Origin: RGIG8775 sp045612185
GTDB lineage: Bacteria > Bacillota > Clostridia > Oscillospirales > CAG-272
DNA: 64,000 bases
Direction: 5' to 3'
NCBI GenBank assembly: GCA_045612185.1
Contig: JAZKYO010000045.1
Span: 34,273-98,272 of the forward strand
The notes below the pieces were generated by a model that saw only the letters and a list, made by a program, of their open reading frames with translations, did not search any database and was not told where the DNA came from. Both the position numbers and the translations under genes were made by a program. Of the stretch, positions 7,936-17,771 are shown piece by piece; position 1 is the first letter of the stretch, and every line of letters starts with the position of its first letter.

Positions 7936-10191
7936 ATGAAAAAAAGAATTGTTGCGTTTATACTGTTGACAGTTACGCTTGTTTCCTGTGCTTGTTCGGC
8001 GAATCCTGTGGACACCGATGGAAAAATTATTTCAAGCAATGACGTTAAGCTTGTAGCGACGGAAGAAGAAAATATAGTAACGCAAAATATTATTTGTACA
8101 GAAAAAATATCTCTTCGTGACGGTGAATGGGGAGATATGACGTGGCGCGAGATAATGGATAAGCGCACGGCGCTGGGACAAATAAAGTACGATTATATCG
8201 TGATAAAGAACGGACTTAACACCGAGCCTCGCGGCTTTAACCGTGTAGGACTCTTCAAATATGATATTTCGGGTCTATCCCTTGAAGATATAGGAACGGC
8301 GACCTTTAACGTCACTTTGTCTGATATAGATAAGTCGAAGGATATTCCGTTTGATATTTATTGGGTAGACGAAAACTGGGATCCCGATACGGTTACGTGG
8401 AACACCAAACCCGATTTTCTAATGGAAGAGCCTATAATCGATAATATGCTGACGGGCGACCTTAATAAGACGGATGCTACCGAGGCTCTTAAATTGTTTG
8501 TTGCCAGTGGCAAAAAGGAAGTATCGCTTATGATGGTTCAAACTGTTATGAGCGATGCCGAGTCGAGAATATGTTTTTTTAGATCTAACGAGCTTTCGTT
8601 TCCGTATTTTGCGGTATACAAAGACCTTGTCGTGGGAGAAGGTGGATACGTTGAAAGACTTGTGAGCGATCCTCAAAAGAATCAGGCTATTTGGGACCAC
8701 GCCAAAAAGATGTTTGACGAGTGGTACGAAAGGTATACGGTTCTCAAAGCTGAGCCACTTAACGAAGCGTCGCTTATAGTTTCTGATGAGAGTCAATACA
8801 ACAAGACGAGCTATTCACCCGGTTACAATCCAAACGCCAAGGAGTGGAAAGCATATAAGACGAGAACCTTTGGTGATCTTACCGATATGTCCGAGTACGT
8901 GGACGTAAATTCCGAGCCGAAATTTGACAAGTACGGCGGTATTATGGACGATGCTTTGAGGCAGGAGGCTACAGGCTTTTATTACACCAAGAAGATCGGG
9001 GAGCGCTGGTGGATAATCGACCCTCTCGGATATCCTTGTTACATAAGAGCCTTAAGCGGAATAACTTATTCTTATCAGGGGTCTCCCAAGCAGAGAGCCG
9101 CGGCAGAAAAGCTTTACGGCAACAATGATAATTATGAAAAATGGGCAATAGCAACCACCAGAAGACTTAAGGACGACCTTTACTTTAATGCGGGCGCTAC
9201 CCCTGCGGGGCAGATAAAAACCGTTGTTGACGGGCTTGCCTGGCAAGGCGGGTGGAGCTATATGAGCCAGTACGGCGTGACTAAAGGAATTAACAATTCA
9301 AAGGGCGGTGCAACTACGTTTTCGGAAAAGAATACTATGCCCGTATTTGACCCCGAATTTGAAGTCTACTGCGACGAGATGGCGGCAACCAGAACGCTTG
9401 AGTGCTTAAACGACAGCAACTTTTTGGGTTATACTACCGATAACGAGCTTCCTACACAAGAGGATTTGATATACGACTATCTTACCGTTTCTCCGGCCAA
9501 AGAGGTAAATCTCTATTCCTACGCCTGCGCGTGGTACTGGCTTGTGCAGATGACCGGTAAGGAAAATCCCACATTTGATGACATTGACGAGGAACTTGAA
9601 CAGCTTTTCAAAGGATTTGTTTGGGATAGATACTATAATGTAGTTTGCGGTGCCATAAGAAAATACGATCCCAATCATATGATACTTGGTACGCGTTTTA
9701 TTACCGAAGCAAAGGATGCGCCTTGGGCACTCAGGTTTGCCGGTGAATATCTTGATTGTATTACTATCAACTGGTATAACGCGTGGGAGCCAAGTGCCGA
9801 AAATATCTACAATTTTGCAATCTATGCCGATATTCCGTTTATGGTTACCGAATTTTACGCTAAAGCAGAGGAAAACGAGGACAACCTTGCCAACACATCG
9901 GGGGGCGGATTCTTTGTAAAAACACAGCAGGACAGAGCCGACCACTATCAATCGTTTACCTTAAGACTTCTTGAGGCAAAGAACTGCGTGGGTTGGCACT
10001 GGTTCCAATACAGCGACAACGATCCTACGGGAAATCCCGCCGACCTTACCAGCTTAGACGCAAATAAGGGCGTTTATTCAAACACCCTTAAGGAATATAC
10101 TGATTTGACCGACGATATGGCGGTTATAAATAAAAACGTTTACAGTATTATAAAATATTTCGACGCAAAGTATGATCAACAGAGCAATTGA
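7936..10191 (+). CDS. Lipoprotein glycosidase: DNRLRE plus GH-A-like domain
   Basis: Start chosen at ATG 7936 because AAAGGAGAACATT precedes it and a clean lipoprotein signal follows (MKKRIVAFILL...LVSC, lipid-bearing Cys in the lipobox); an earlier in-frame codon at 7906 has no ribosome site. The mature 752-residue precursor has a DNRLRE/CBM96-like domain (about 50-230), a helical linker (about 240-285), and a catalytic-looking region from about 330 with RWWIIDPLGYP (357-367). Candidate catalytic acids are E504 in TTDNEL and E639 in VTEFYAK, in the spacing expected for clan GH-A; the WxxDPxGxPF-type entry resembles GH50 agarases. Anchored on the cell surface, it probably cuts a polysaccharide whose products go to the GH32 enzyme and kinase that follow. 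Family assignment is inference. Confidence 0.72.
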   Translation: MKKRIVAFILLTVTLVSCACSANPVDTDGKIISSNDVKLVATEEENIVTQNIICTEKISLRDGEWGDMTWREIMDKRTALGQIKYDYIVIKNGLNTEPRGFNRVGLFKYDISGLSLEDIGTATFNVTLSDIDKSKDIPFDIYWVDENWDPDTVTWNTKPDFLMEEPIIDNMLTGDLNKTDATEALKLFVASGKKEVSLMMVQTVMSDAESRICFFRSNELSFPYFAVYKDLVVGEGGYVERLVSDPQKNQAIWDHAKKMFDEWYERYTVLKAEPLNEASLIVSDESQYNKTSYSPGYNPNAKEWKAYKTRTFGDLTDMSEYVDVNSEPKFDKYGGIMDDALRQEATGFYYTKKIGERWWIIDPLGYPCYIRALSGITYSYQGSPKQRAAAEKLYGNNDNYEKWAIATTRRLKDDLYFNAGATPAGQIKTVVDGLAWQGGWSYMSQYGVTKGINNSKGGATTFSEKNTMPVFDPEFEVYCDEMAATRTLECLNDSNFLGYTTDNELPTQEDLIYDYLTVSPAKEVNLYSYACAWYWLVQMTGKENPTFDDIDEELEQLFKGFVWDRYYNVVCGAIRKYDPNHMILGTRFITEAKDAPWALRFAGEYLDCITINWYNAWEPSAENIYNFAIYADIPFMVTEFYAKAEENEDNLANTSGGGFFVKTQQDRADHYQSFTLRLLEAKNCVGWHWFQYSDNDPTGNPADLTSLDANKGVYSNTLKEYTDLTDDMAVINKNVYSIIKYFDAKYDQQSN

Positions 10192-10200
10192 GGTTAGTTT

Positions 10201-11739
10201 ATGAAATTTGAAATTAAAAGTAAGTATCTGATTTTTCCTGTAAATAACTTTGCTACGAGCAAAACGATGTGCTTTTATAAAGACGGAAAAGAGGTTTATA
10301 AGCTTAATATAAGGCTTGATAATGTAGCCCCCGATTATTACGCTTATATTGACCTTTCGCGCTTTTACGGAAGTGTTCTCGATATTTCCGTTTCTCCTGA
10401 TATGGAGATAAAATTCACCGAAGCTGATGAAATAAATATCGAAGGCTTGTATAACGAGGTATACAGACCTCAGATACATTTCACAACTAAAAACGGTTGG
10501 ATAAACGATCCCAATGGGCTTATTTACTTTAACGGTGAATACCACATGTTCTATCAGCATAATCCTTGTGAAAACAACTGGGGTAATATGCATTGGGGAC
10601 ACGCGGTAAGCAAGGATATGATACATTGGGAAGAACGTGATATAGCGCTTTTCCCCGATATGACCGGGGCTATGTTTTCCGGATGTGCAATAGTAGATGA
10701 AAAAAACTTACTGGGACTTCAAAGCGGTGACGTCAAAACGGTTTTGCTGTATTATACAGCTACCGAGCCATATATGCAGTACGTGGCATACTCTGCCGAT
10801 GGGCTTAAAAGTATAAAAAAGCTTGGCAAGGCGGTTGTTCCTACAATCGCAAAGTTCAACCGAGACCCTAAAGTGGTGTTCTGTGACGAATGGGGTGCGT
10901 ACGTAATGGTTCTTTATCTTGAGAAAGATATTTACGGGCTTTTGCGTTCGGATAATCTTGTAAATTGGAAGCTTATGCAAAAAATAGCTATGTCGGGTGA
11001 TAGAGAATGTCCCGATCTGTTTTCCATCACCGCCGACAACGGCGAAAAAATGTGGGTGCTTATAGGGGCAAACAACAGATATATAGTTGGTAAAATGCAA
11101 AAGAACAGCTTTGTTCCCGTTCAGGATGCCGCATCTCTTAATTACGGGGGAACAGCTTATGCGGGACAGAGCTTCAGCAATCTTAATGATGGCAGATGCG
11201 TAAGAATAGATTGGGACAGATGGAATATTTCAACACCGAGGATAAGCGGGCAGTTGAGCATACCCATGGAGTTTGGTTTAAGTAAGTGTGACGATCAATA
11301 TTACCTTTGCGCCAATCCCGTCAAGGAGCTTGATTGCCTTGTAAAAACGAAAGATCATATTGATAATTTTGAATTAAAGGCTAATGTTAAAAAACGCATT
11401 GAACTCGAAGGCGCACCTTATGAATTCAAAATGAAATGCAAGCTTGGAAACGGTGTTATAAAAATGACTCTGTTTGGCTGTCGGTATACGATAGACCTCG
11501 GGGCGAACCAATTAAAATACGGTGCTGACAGATCGTTGCCTATTGCGCTGACATCCGGTTATCTTGAACTGACTTTGATAGTTGACCGATGTAGCGCCGA
11601 GCTATATTTGGACGGAGGTAAGATATATAGCGGATCGGTGGACGAAAAAACGGTATGCGATTATAATCTACCGTATTTGGAACTGTCATCAAGCAATGAT
11701 ATGACCCTTGAATATCTTGAAATATATAAGCTTGGATAG
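10201..11739 (+). CDS. GH32 beta-fructosidase (sucrose/fructan)
   Basis: Hydrolyses beta-fructosides such as sucrose, inulin- or levan-type oligosaccharides. All three GH32 active-site motifs are present: WINDPNG (nucleophile D103), RDPK (transition-state stabiliser D222) and ECPDLF (acid/base E269). The protein has 512 residues. An N-terminal extension of about 85 residues precedes the five-bladed propeller (about 90-380), and a beta-sandwich domain (about 390-512) closes it. No signal peptide, so cytoplasmic. It starts 9 bases after the lipoprotein stop and is followed after 16 bases by a fructokinase-like gene, which together make a fructoside-use module. Confidence 0.92.
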   Translation: MKFEIKSKYLIFPVNNFATSKTMCFYKDGKEVYKLNIRLDNVAPDYYAYIDLSRFYGSVLDISVSPDMEIKFTEADEINIEGLYNEVYRPQIHFTTKNGWINDPNGLIYFNGEYHMFYQHNPCENNWGNMHWGHAVSKDMIHWEERDIALFPDMTGAMFSGCAIVDEKNLLGLQSGDVKTVLLYYTATEPYMQYVAYSADGLKSIKKLGKAVVPTIAKFNRDPKVVFCDEWGAYVMVLYLEKDIYGLLRSDNLVNWKLMQKIAMSGDRECPDLFSITADNGEKMWVLIGANNRYIVGKMQKNSFVPVQDAASLNYGGTAYAGQSFSNLNDGRCVRIDWDRWNISTPRISGQLSIPMEFGLSKCDDQYYLCANPVKELDCLVKTKDHIDNFELKANVKKRIELEGAPYEFKMKCKLGNGVIKMTLFGCRYTIDLGANQLKYGADRSLPIALTSGYLELTLIVDRCSAELYLDGGKIYSGSVDEKTVCDYNLPYLELSSSNDMTLEYLEIYKLG

Positions 11740-11755
11740 GTCTGGGGGTGAAATT

Positions 11756-12607
11756 ATGAAAATTTTATCTTTTGGCGAGATAATATGGGACGTTTATCCC
11801 GAGGAAAAGCATATAGGCGGAGCACCGTTCAACTTTGCCGCCCATGCGAAGCGTGCGGGAGCAGAGGCGTTCTTGATGTCTGCGGTTGGCAACGACACTT
11901 TGGGCCAAGAAGCGATTGAAAAGGCAGAGAGCTATGGGGTAAATTGCGAGTACGTGAGCGTCCTTAATAATATTTCCACAGGCGTTTGTAAAGTTGAGCT
12001 TGATGAAAACGGGATTCCCTCGTACATGATTGCCGATAACTCCGCATACGATTTTATAGACTTGTCGAGCAAAATGAGGCGGGAATTTGACGCCCTTGTG
12101 TTTGGCACGCTTGCCTTGCGAAAATCGCATAATCGGGCAGTTGTGGACGAGCTTTTAAGGGGATATTGCTTTAGGCAGGTTTTTGTGGATATTAACGTGA
12201 GAAAGCCGTTTGATCTTTCGGAAAGCATACTTTTTGCGCTTGAGAGAGCGACGTTTCTGAAGGTCAGCGACGAGGAACTTCCCACTGTAATGGAGCGAAT
12301 TGGAGAAGCCTATTTGGGTATAGACAAAAGCGTGAAAATTATAGAGAAGCGTTTCGAAAATATTGAAAAGGTTTTGGCGACGAGAGGTGCGGAGCCTGCG
12401 GTTTTGTATGATTTGAAAACCAAAGATAAATATGAGTGTCAATCAAAAAAGACCGAGGTGGTTTCCACCGTCGGTGCGGGTGATTGCTATGGGGCAGTAT
12501 TTTTGGTCAATTATCTGTCGGACAAGCCTATAGATGATTGTATGAGTAAAGCCGCCGAAGCCGCCGCGTTTGTGGTTTCTCATACCGAGGCTATTCCGGA
12601 TTGTTAA
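11756..12607 (+). CDS. PfkB-family sugar kinase, probable fructokinase
   Basis: Transfers phosphate from ATP to a sugar, most likely fructose released by the adjacent GH32 enzyme. The 283-residue protein starts at ATG 11756 behind CTGGGGGTGAAATT. It begins with LSFGEIIWDVYPEEKHIGGA (signature 1 region with the GG hinge), continues with NFAAHAKRAG, and ends with the second signature TVGAGDCYGAVF, whose Asp is the catalytic base. The length is close to that of bacterial fructokinases. An upstream in-frame codon at 11708 lies inside the GH32 gene and has no ribosome site. Adenosine, ribose or KDG kinases share the fold, so the substrate rests on gene context. Confidence 0.85.
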   Translation: MKILSFGEIIWDVYPEEKHIGGAPFNFAAHAKRAGAEAFLMSAVGNDTLGQEAIEKAESYGVNCEYVSVLNNISTGVCKVELDENGIPSYMIADNSAYDFIDLSSKMRREFDALVFGTLALRKSHNRAVVDELLRGYCFRQVFVDINVRKPFDLSESILFALERATFLKVSDEELPTVMERIGEAYLGIDKSVKIIEKRFENIEKVLATRGAEPAVLYDLKTKDKYECQSKKTEVVSTVGAGDCYGAVFLVNYLSDKPIDDCMSKAAEAAAFVVSHTEAIPDC

Positions 12608-12920
12608 TATGAGAACATAAAATATGTCACTTGACGGAGGACTTGTAGGAAGCATTCAACCACACGAAGATAACTTCCAATATCATTTAACGCTAAGAAT
12701 TACGCTGACCGGAGAGTAAGAATATATACGTCCGAGAGCGGAGCATTTACCTGTGATCTTATTTGCGCTTCGGTTGAATATTTGTGGAAGCTTCCATTTT
12801 TCATAAGCTTATAGGCAAATTCATAAAGCTCACAAAGCCTTACACGACAAGCCTTTTAATGCCAAGCTTACATAAAGCAACTGCAACGAAGCTCCACGCA
12901 CCAAGGCTTGTGCGAACATA

Positions 12921-13037
12921 GCAGGGCGCAATACGACAGACGGTGTCTAAACAACACCGCCTGTCTTTTTTCTGTCCTCAAGCCGCATTTTAGGCTCAAA
13001 ATCTCCAAATTTGTTGAACTTTTATGGAACTTTCCAC
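12921..13037 (+). repeat. 117-bp intergenic repeat, copy 2
   Basis: Matches 563-679 with three mismatches, including the terminator hairpin at 12935-12970 (GACAGACGGTGT / ACACCGCCTGTC, then TTTTTT). Flanking sequences of the two copies are unrelated on both sides, so the repeat itself moved or recombined. Confidence 0.85.
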
Positions 13038-13197
13038 TTCTCAAATAGAGCAAAATGGAAGCTAAAATGGATTTTTTCCATAGGCTATTATACCGCGTAT
13101 ATTGGTTTTGTAAGTAGATATTGGTGATCGTTTATAGAAATGTCACAAACGGCTGTATAAGGACATCATATTAAAAAGGCTTGTTATTGATAACCTC

Positions 13198-13226
13198 TTG
13201 ATTTCTTAATAAAAAAATGATATACT
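13198..13226 (+). promoter_or_regulatory. Promoter in decayed region
   Basis: TTGATT (13198-13203), 17-base spacer, TATACT (13221-13226). It may now drive the amidohydrolase and GH106-like operon 340 bases downstream, through the remnant in between. Confidence 0.55.
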
Positions 13227-13304
13227 TTAGACAAGATAGATAAATTTGATATTTTCACTCAAAACGTAAAGCCTAAAATGGAATTTCATGAGCTATGCTG
13301 AAAA

Positions 13305-13526
13305 GAAAATGAAATATTCATTGCACCCAAGAAGCTTTTTGGTGCCTATATGGAGAATTTCGGCTATGGTGACTGGCTCGCAAATAACAAAGACGCATGC
13401 TATCCGACTCCCAAAGCCGCGCATATTATGGCAGAAAAAATTTGGATGAATTTATTAAAATTGTTAACGGCACAGATGCGTAACGAAGAAAATGTGTTTA
13501 ACGGTAAAACGAAAGCAGTAGTATGA
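13305..13526 (+). pseudogene. Unidentified coding remnant
   Basis: One frame is open for 73 codons and reads like genuine protein, with FGAYMENFGYGDWLANN and YPTPKAA. The GDWL...TP pattern faintly resembles the catalytic region of GH78 rhamnosidases, but the match is too short to assign. There is no start codon with a ribosome site. It is probably the tail of a deleted gene. Confidence 0.35.
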
Positions 13527-13567
13527 CTGTACTGTATTTTATATCAGATTAGGAAAGAGAGAAAAGA

Positions 13568-14479
13568 ATGGATAGATTTGCAGATTGTCATTTGCATATT
13601 CATGACGGCGACACGGAGGGGGCAATGCGCTGCCTTGATAATATTGCCGAGTGCGGAGTTACTCACGCCGCTGTTTTGTCGATTGGCGCTTGGTCTAAGT
13701 ATTCCGAGAACGAAAACGACCGCGCATTGTGGCTAAAAGAAAATTACAAGAGGATCAAGCTTAAAGTTTTCGGTTCCTTTTACGAGCACGGCGAAAAAGG
13801 CAAAATCCCCTATAAAAAGCAAGCTGAGGAGCTTCTTTCTTCAGGCTGTGACGGAATAAAGTTTATACATATGAAGCCACAGGTGCGCGTTGAGCTTGGA
13901 AAGGGAATAGACCACCAAAGCTATGATGAGGTGTTTGATTATCTTGAGGAGAGGGGAACACCGATACTTATCCATTCGGGAGATCCAGAGGAAATGTGGG
14001 AAGAGGGCGGAGCATATTATGAAAGCGACTATCCCTCAAGCGAGCAGATATATCAAGAGGTTTTTGCAAGGCTTGATAAGAATCCGAGGCTCAATATGGT
14101 GATAGCTCATTTCTTTTTCCTTTCAAATTTTCCCGAGCGTGCCGAAACGGTAATGGAGAAATATCCTACCGTGAAGTTCGACCTGACGCCGGGATGGGAG
14201 ATGTTTTTGAATTTTTCAAAGGATATCGAAAGATGGCATTGTTTCTTTGAAAAATATTCGGACAGAATACTTTTCGGTACCGATTCAAACGACCGAAAAA
14301 AAGAGCGCGTAAACAAGGAGCTTAACGCCTTGGTGCTTGCGGCTATTTCGCGAGAAACGGAGGAGTTTGAGGTCCCCTGCTATGGAAAAATACTGAAAAT
14401 AAAAGGTCTTGGCTTGTGCCAAAAGACGATTCAAAAAATATGTGTCTGCAATTATTTCAGATTTGTGGGAGACGAGTAA
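13568..14479 (+). CDS. Amidohydrolase-family metal-dependent hydrolase
   Basis: A 303-residue TIM-barrel protein of the amidohydrolase superfamily (amidohydrolase-2 type). Metal-binding motifs appear in order: DCHLHIH near the N-terminus, a Lys in DGIKFIHMK, PILIHSGDPEEMWE, VIAHFFFLSNFPE, and LFGTDSND. Such enzymes hydrolyse lactones, decarboxylate acids or act on sugar acids. The exact reaction cannot be read from sequence. GGAAAGAGAGAAAAGA precedes the ATG. The GH106-like gene follows within 15 bases, so the two are co-transcribed; a lactonase or lactone-like role in rhamnose or uronate breakdown is a guess from this pairing. Confidence 0.8.
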   Translation: MDRFADCHLHIHDGDTEGAMRCLDNIAECGVTHAAVLSIGAWSKYSENENDRALWLKENYKRIKLKVFGSFYEHGEKGKIPYKKQAEELLSSGCDGIKFIHMKPQVRVELGKGIDHQSYDEVFDYLEERGTPILIHSGDPEEMWEEGGAYYESDYPSSEQIYQEVFARLDKNPRLNMVIAHFFFLSNFPERAETVMEKYPTVKFDLTPGWEMFLNFSKDIERWHCFFEKYSDRILFGTDSNDRKKERVNKELNALVLAAISRETEEFEVPCYGKILKIKGLGLCQKTIQKICVCNYFRFVGDE

Positions 14480-14494
14480 AAGATGGAGGGAAGT

Positions 14495-17400
14495 ATGCTA
14501 TACTCAAAAAATAAACGAGACGAAAAACTTGATACCGAGCTTTTTAAAAATCCTACATCAGACTATAGAGCTGCGCCTTTCTGGGCGTGGAATTGCGAGC
14601 TTGACCGTGACGAGCTGTTGCGCCAAATTGATATTTTTAAAGAGATGGGCTTTGGGGGCTATCATATGCACGTGAGAACGGGTCTCGCTACCCCGTATAT
14701 GAACGAGGAATTTATGGCTCATATCAAGGCGTGCGTAGAGTACGGCAAAGAGATCGGTATGCTGTCGTGGCTATATGACGAGGATAGATACTCATCGGGA
14801 TGCGCAGGCGGCAAGGTGACAAAGGATCATCCGGAATACCGAAGACAAATAATGATACTGTCCTGCAATCCCGACTACAAGCCATCGGAGCTCTCACGTG
14901 TGATCGCCCGATTTGACGTGGTTTTAAATGAGGAGAGCAGACTTGTAAGCTATTGCCGTCTTGCCGATGGTGAGGTTGCCAAGCACAAGCAGATGACCGC
15001 ATATCATGAATACGCCGGAAACAGAAATTGGCGAAACGGTCAGGCAGATGCGGATACGCTTAATCCCGACGTGACACGACGCTTTATTGATCTTACCCAT
15101 GAGGCGTATGCCCGTGAGGTTGGCGACGATTTCGGCGACGCGGTTCCCGCTATTTTTACAGACGAGCCTTATTTCAGCCGTGTGGTGAGCCTTAGATTTG
15201 CCGATTGTAGTCAGGGAAAGATAGATATAGATATGCCGTATACCGCCGATCTTGATGAAACATACCGCGCTGTGTACGGTGAGTCGTTGATAGACCGCTT
15301 ACCCGAGCTTCTTTGGGATCGTGCGGACGGACTTCCGCAAGTGACAAGATACCGTTATTTCGACCATGTGTCAGAGCGTTTCTCCCGTTCCTATTCGTAT
15401 GTGGTCGGTGAATGGTGCCGTGCTCACGGCTTGGCGTATACCGGACATATGTTAGACGAAGAGGGGCTTTATTCTCAGGCTACTTGCAGCGGTGACGTTA
15501 TGCGATCCTATCAGTATTTTGATATCCCCGGTATTGATATGCTTTGCAATAAAATAGAGTTGACAACCGCAAAGCAATGTCAGTCGGTGGTGCGTCAGGC
15601 AGGCAAGGCCGCTATGGTGTGTGAACTTGACGGAGTGACCGGATGGGATTTTGATTTTCGTGGTCATAAGCTTCACGGTGATTGGCAGGCGGCGCTTGGC
15701 GTGACTGTGCGTGTCCCTCACCTTTCGTGGTTGTCTATGAAGGGCGAGGCAAAGCGTGACTATCCCGCATCCATTTCTTATCAATCCCCGTGGTACGAGG
15801 AATATCGTTGCGTGGAGGATCATTTTGCACGTGTTGCCACAGCTCTCACAAGGGGAAAGCCCGTGGTTCGCGTCGGTGTGATCCATCCCATTGAAAGCTA
15901 TTGGTTGCGCTACGGACCTGTTGATCAAACCACTCTTGAACGTGAGAAGCTGGAGAGTAATTTTGAAAAGATCACAGAGTGGTTGGTTCGCGGCAATATT
16001 GATTTTGATTTTATTTGTGAGTCTACTTTGCCCAATTTTTGCGCTAAGGGTGACAATCCGCTTCACGTAGGAGAAATGGCGTATGAGGCAGTGATTGTTC
16101 CCGCGTGTGAAACCTTGCGCTCGACCACGCTTGAACGCTTGGAGGCCTTTGCGGATGCGGGCGGCAAGCTGATTTTTATGGGAGATGCTCCCACATTTGA
16201 GGATGCTGCCCCAAGCAACCGCGGTAAGAATCTTTTTGAAAGAGCAACTCGCGTTCCTTTTGACAGAGGCTCTATTTTAGCTGCCCTTGGTGAACAGAGG
16301 GACGTTGAGATTCGAACCCCCGACGGACATTTTACTTGGAAGCAGATCCATCAGCTTCGCAGAGATACAGACGGACTTTGGCTGTTTATAGCGCAATGCG
16401 GTGAGCCGTATAATAAGGATATTGCAAGCAAAGAAACCGTAACCGTTTCGGTGCGCGGTGAGTATACGCCCGAACTTTGGGATACGCAAAGCGGCAATAT
16501 CAGCCGAGTGGCGTTTAACCATAAGAGCGGAAAGACCGTGTTCACCTTATCGCTTTACGATTACGATTCAGCATTGATTTTCTTGAAGGACGGTATATGT
16601 GAGTCACTTCCTGTTTCCGTGGTACCCCAAAAGACTCTTGTGGGCGAAGTGCCGAGCGAGGTGAAATATTCTCTTACTGAGTCCAACGTAATGCTTTTGG
16701 ACGTTGCGCAGTTTTCGTTGGACGGAGGCGAATGGCAGGAAAGAGAAGAGCTGCTTCGAATTACCAAACGACTTCGCAAGCAATTCGGTGTTGCCGATGA
16801 TATTTATATGCTTCAGCCGTGGGCGTGGAAGAAAAAGTCTGCGGAGCATATGCTTTCTCTTAGGTTCGAGATTACAAGTGATATTGAGGTGACCGCCCCC
16901 ATTCTTGCAATTGAGGATGGTGACAAAATCTCAATTGCCTTCAACGGAGAGCCGATTGCTTTTCGGGATCAAGGCTATTATACTGATTCTGCTATCCGCA
17001 AGACCGCGCTTCCTCCAATCTGTAAGGGAACCAACGAGCTGATTCTTACAATGCCGTTTGGCGACCGTACCGACGTTGAGAATTGCTATCTTTTGGGAGA
17101 TTTTGGAGTGGAGGTCATGGGGCGAAAAAAAACGGTTACCAATCTTCCTAAAACTCTTGTGTTTGACGATATTTGTAAACAAGGGCTTCCGTTCTACGGC
17201 GGCTCGGTGAAATATCATTTTCCAATAGTGTGCGAGGATGACGGCGAGGCTTGGATTGAAATTTCGCACTTCCGCTCGGCTGTCCTTGCTGTTTATGTAG
17301 ACGGTGAGCGAAAAGATACGGTTGCGTATCCTCCGTATTTTGCAAGTCTCGGACGGCTTACGGAGGGCGTGCATCAGGTGACGGTGGAAGCCTTTGTTTC

Positions 17401-17557
17401 CCGTCAAAATTGCTTTGGCAACGTACATTGCGCCGATGAAAAGCTGATCCGTTGCGGAAATGCCGCATGGCGTACAGAAGGGGATAGTTGGACGTACGAG
17501 TACCGACTGTCACCGCAGGGAATTATCAGTACCCCGATATTATTCAAGGAAGGATAA
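14495..17557 (+). CDS. GH106-like glycoside hydrolase
   Basis: A protein of 1020 residues (four more if ATG 14483 is used; ATG 14495 is preferred since GGAGGG lies right before it). The N-terminal third has the signature of GH106-type alpha-L-rhamnosidases and their relatives: PFWAWNCEL, a GFGGYHMHVRTGL segment, WLYDEDRYSSGCAGG, and later FTDEPYFSR and YTGHMLDEE. A beta-sandwich C-terminal half follows. No signal peptide. It is likely an exo-acting rhamnosidase taking rhamnose from pectin fragments in the cytoplasm, in one operon with the amidohydrolase. Specificity is inferred; many members of this broad family are uncharacterised. Confidence 0.75.
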   Translation: MLYSKNKRDEKLDTELFKNPTSDYRAAPFWAWNCELDRDELLRQIDIFKEMGFGGYHMHVRTGLATPYMNEEFMAHIKACVEYGKEIGMLSWLYDEDRYSSGCAGGKVTKDHPEYRRQIMILSCNPDYKPSELSRVIARFDVVLNEESRLVSYCRLADGEVAKHKQMTAYHEYAGNRNWRNGQADADTLNPDVTRRFIDLTHEAYAREVGDDFGDAVPAIFTDEPYFSRVVSLRFADCSQGKIDIDMPYTADLDETYRAVYGESLIDRLPELLWDRADGLPQVTRYRYFDHVSERFSRSYSYVVGEWCRAHGLAYTGHMLDEEGLYSQATCSGDVMRSYQYFDIPGIDMLCNKIELTTAKQCQSVVRQAGKAAMVCELDGVTGWDFDFRGHKLHGDWQAALGVTVRVPHLSWLSMKGEAKRDYPASISYQSPWYEEYRCVEDHFARVATALTRGKPVVRVGVIHPIESYWLRYGPVDQTTLEREKLESNFEKITEWLVRGNIDFDFICESTLPNFCAKGDNPLHVGEMAYEAVIVPACETLRSTTLERLEAFADAGGKLIFMGDAPTFEDAAPSNRGKNLFERATRVPFDRGSILAALGEQRDVEIRTPDGHFTWKQIHQLRRDTDGLWLFIAQCGEPYNKDIASKETVTVSVRGEYTPELWDTQSGNISRVAFNHKSGKTVFTLSLYDYDSALIFLKDGICESLPVSVVPQKTLVGEVPSEVKYSLTESNVMLLDVAQFSLDGGEWQEREELLRITKRLRKQFGVADDIYMLQPWAWKKKSAEHMLSLRFEITSDIEVTAPILAIEDGDKISIAFNGEPIAFRDQGYYTDSAIRKTALPPICKGTNELILTMPFGDRTDVENCYLLGDFGVEVMGRKKTVTNLPKTLVFDDICKQGLPFYGGSVKYHFPIVCEDDGEAWIEISHFRSAVLAVYVDGERKDTVAYPPYFASLGRLTEGVHQVTVEAFVSRQNCFGNVHCADEKLIRCGNAAWRTEGDSWTYEYRLSPQGIISTPILFKEG

Positions 17558-17643
17558 CAATGAGCTTGTTATGTTTGTTATGAATCCCGTTGCGGAAGTC
17601 TACCTCGTCGCTGTGGCTATCTCATTTGTTTACGGTTGATACA

Positions 17644-17676
17644 AAAGGCAACGGCTAAATACCGTTGCCTTTCCTT
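17644..17676 (+). terminator. Terminator after GH106-like gene
   Basis: AAAGGCAACGG (17644-17654) pairs with CCGTTGCCTTT (17662-17672), followed by a T-rich tail. Confidence 0.85.
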
Positions 17677-17687
17677 TTTGTTTTAAG

Positions 17688-17771
17688 CCGCGAAACTCGG
17701 AACTTGAATCGGAATTCTTTCCCATACCTTATTATATCAAAAAAGCCCATTCTCGCGAATAGGCGTTTTTT
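17688..17771 (+). repeat. Intergenic repeat with AAAAAAGCC hairpin
   Basis: A copy of the block at 6940-7012: a diverged ATTCTTTCCCATACC, then CTTATTATATCAAAAAAGCC and a hairpin closing in AGGCGTTTTTT (17739-17771). The following 17772-17994 has no gene; one frame at about 17870-17925 reads FYAEELHRFDFQYTVEEY before a stop and may be the end of a lost gene. Confidence 0.6.

Larger units (their letters stand above)
12608..13567. other. 960-bp decayed intergenic region
   Basis: No intact gene. It holds the second copy of the 117-bp repeat (12921-13037), a promoter (13198-13226), and an unidentified coding remnant (13305-13526). The part at 12608-12920 contains multiple stops in every frame and matches nothing recognisable. 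The genes on either side have unrelated functions, so the gap separates two transcription units. Confidence 0.6.

Noticed and set aside
12608..13567. tRNA or structured RNA in the long gap
   Set aside because: No cloverleaf, TTCRA loop or riboswitch core could be made out; only repeats and a coding remnant.
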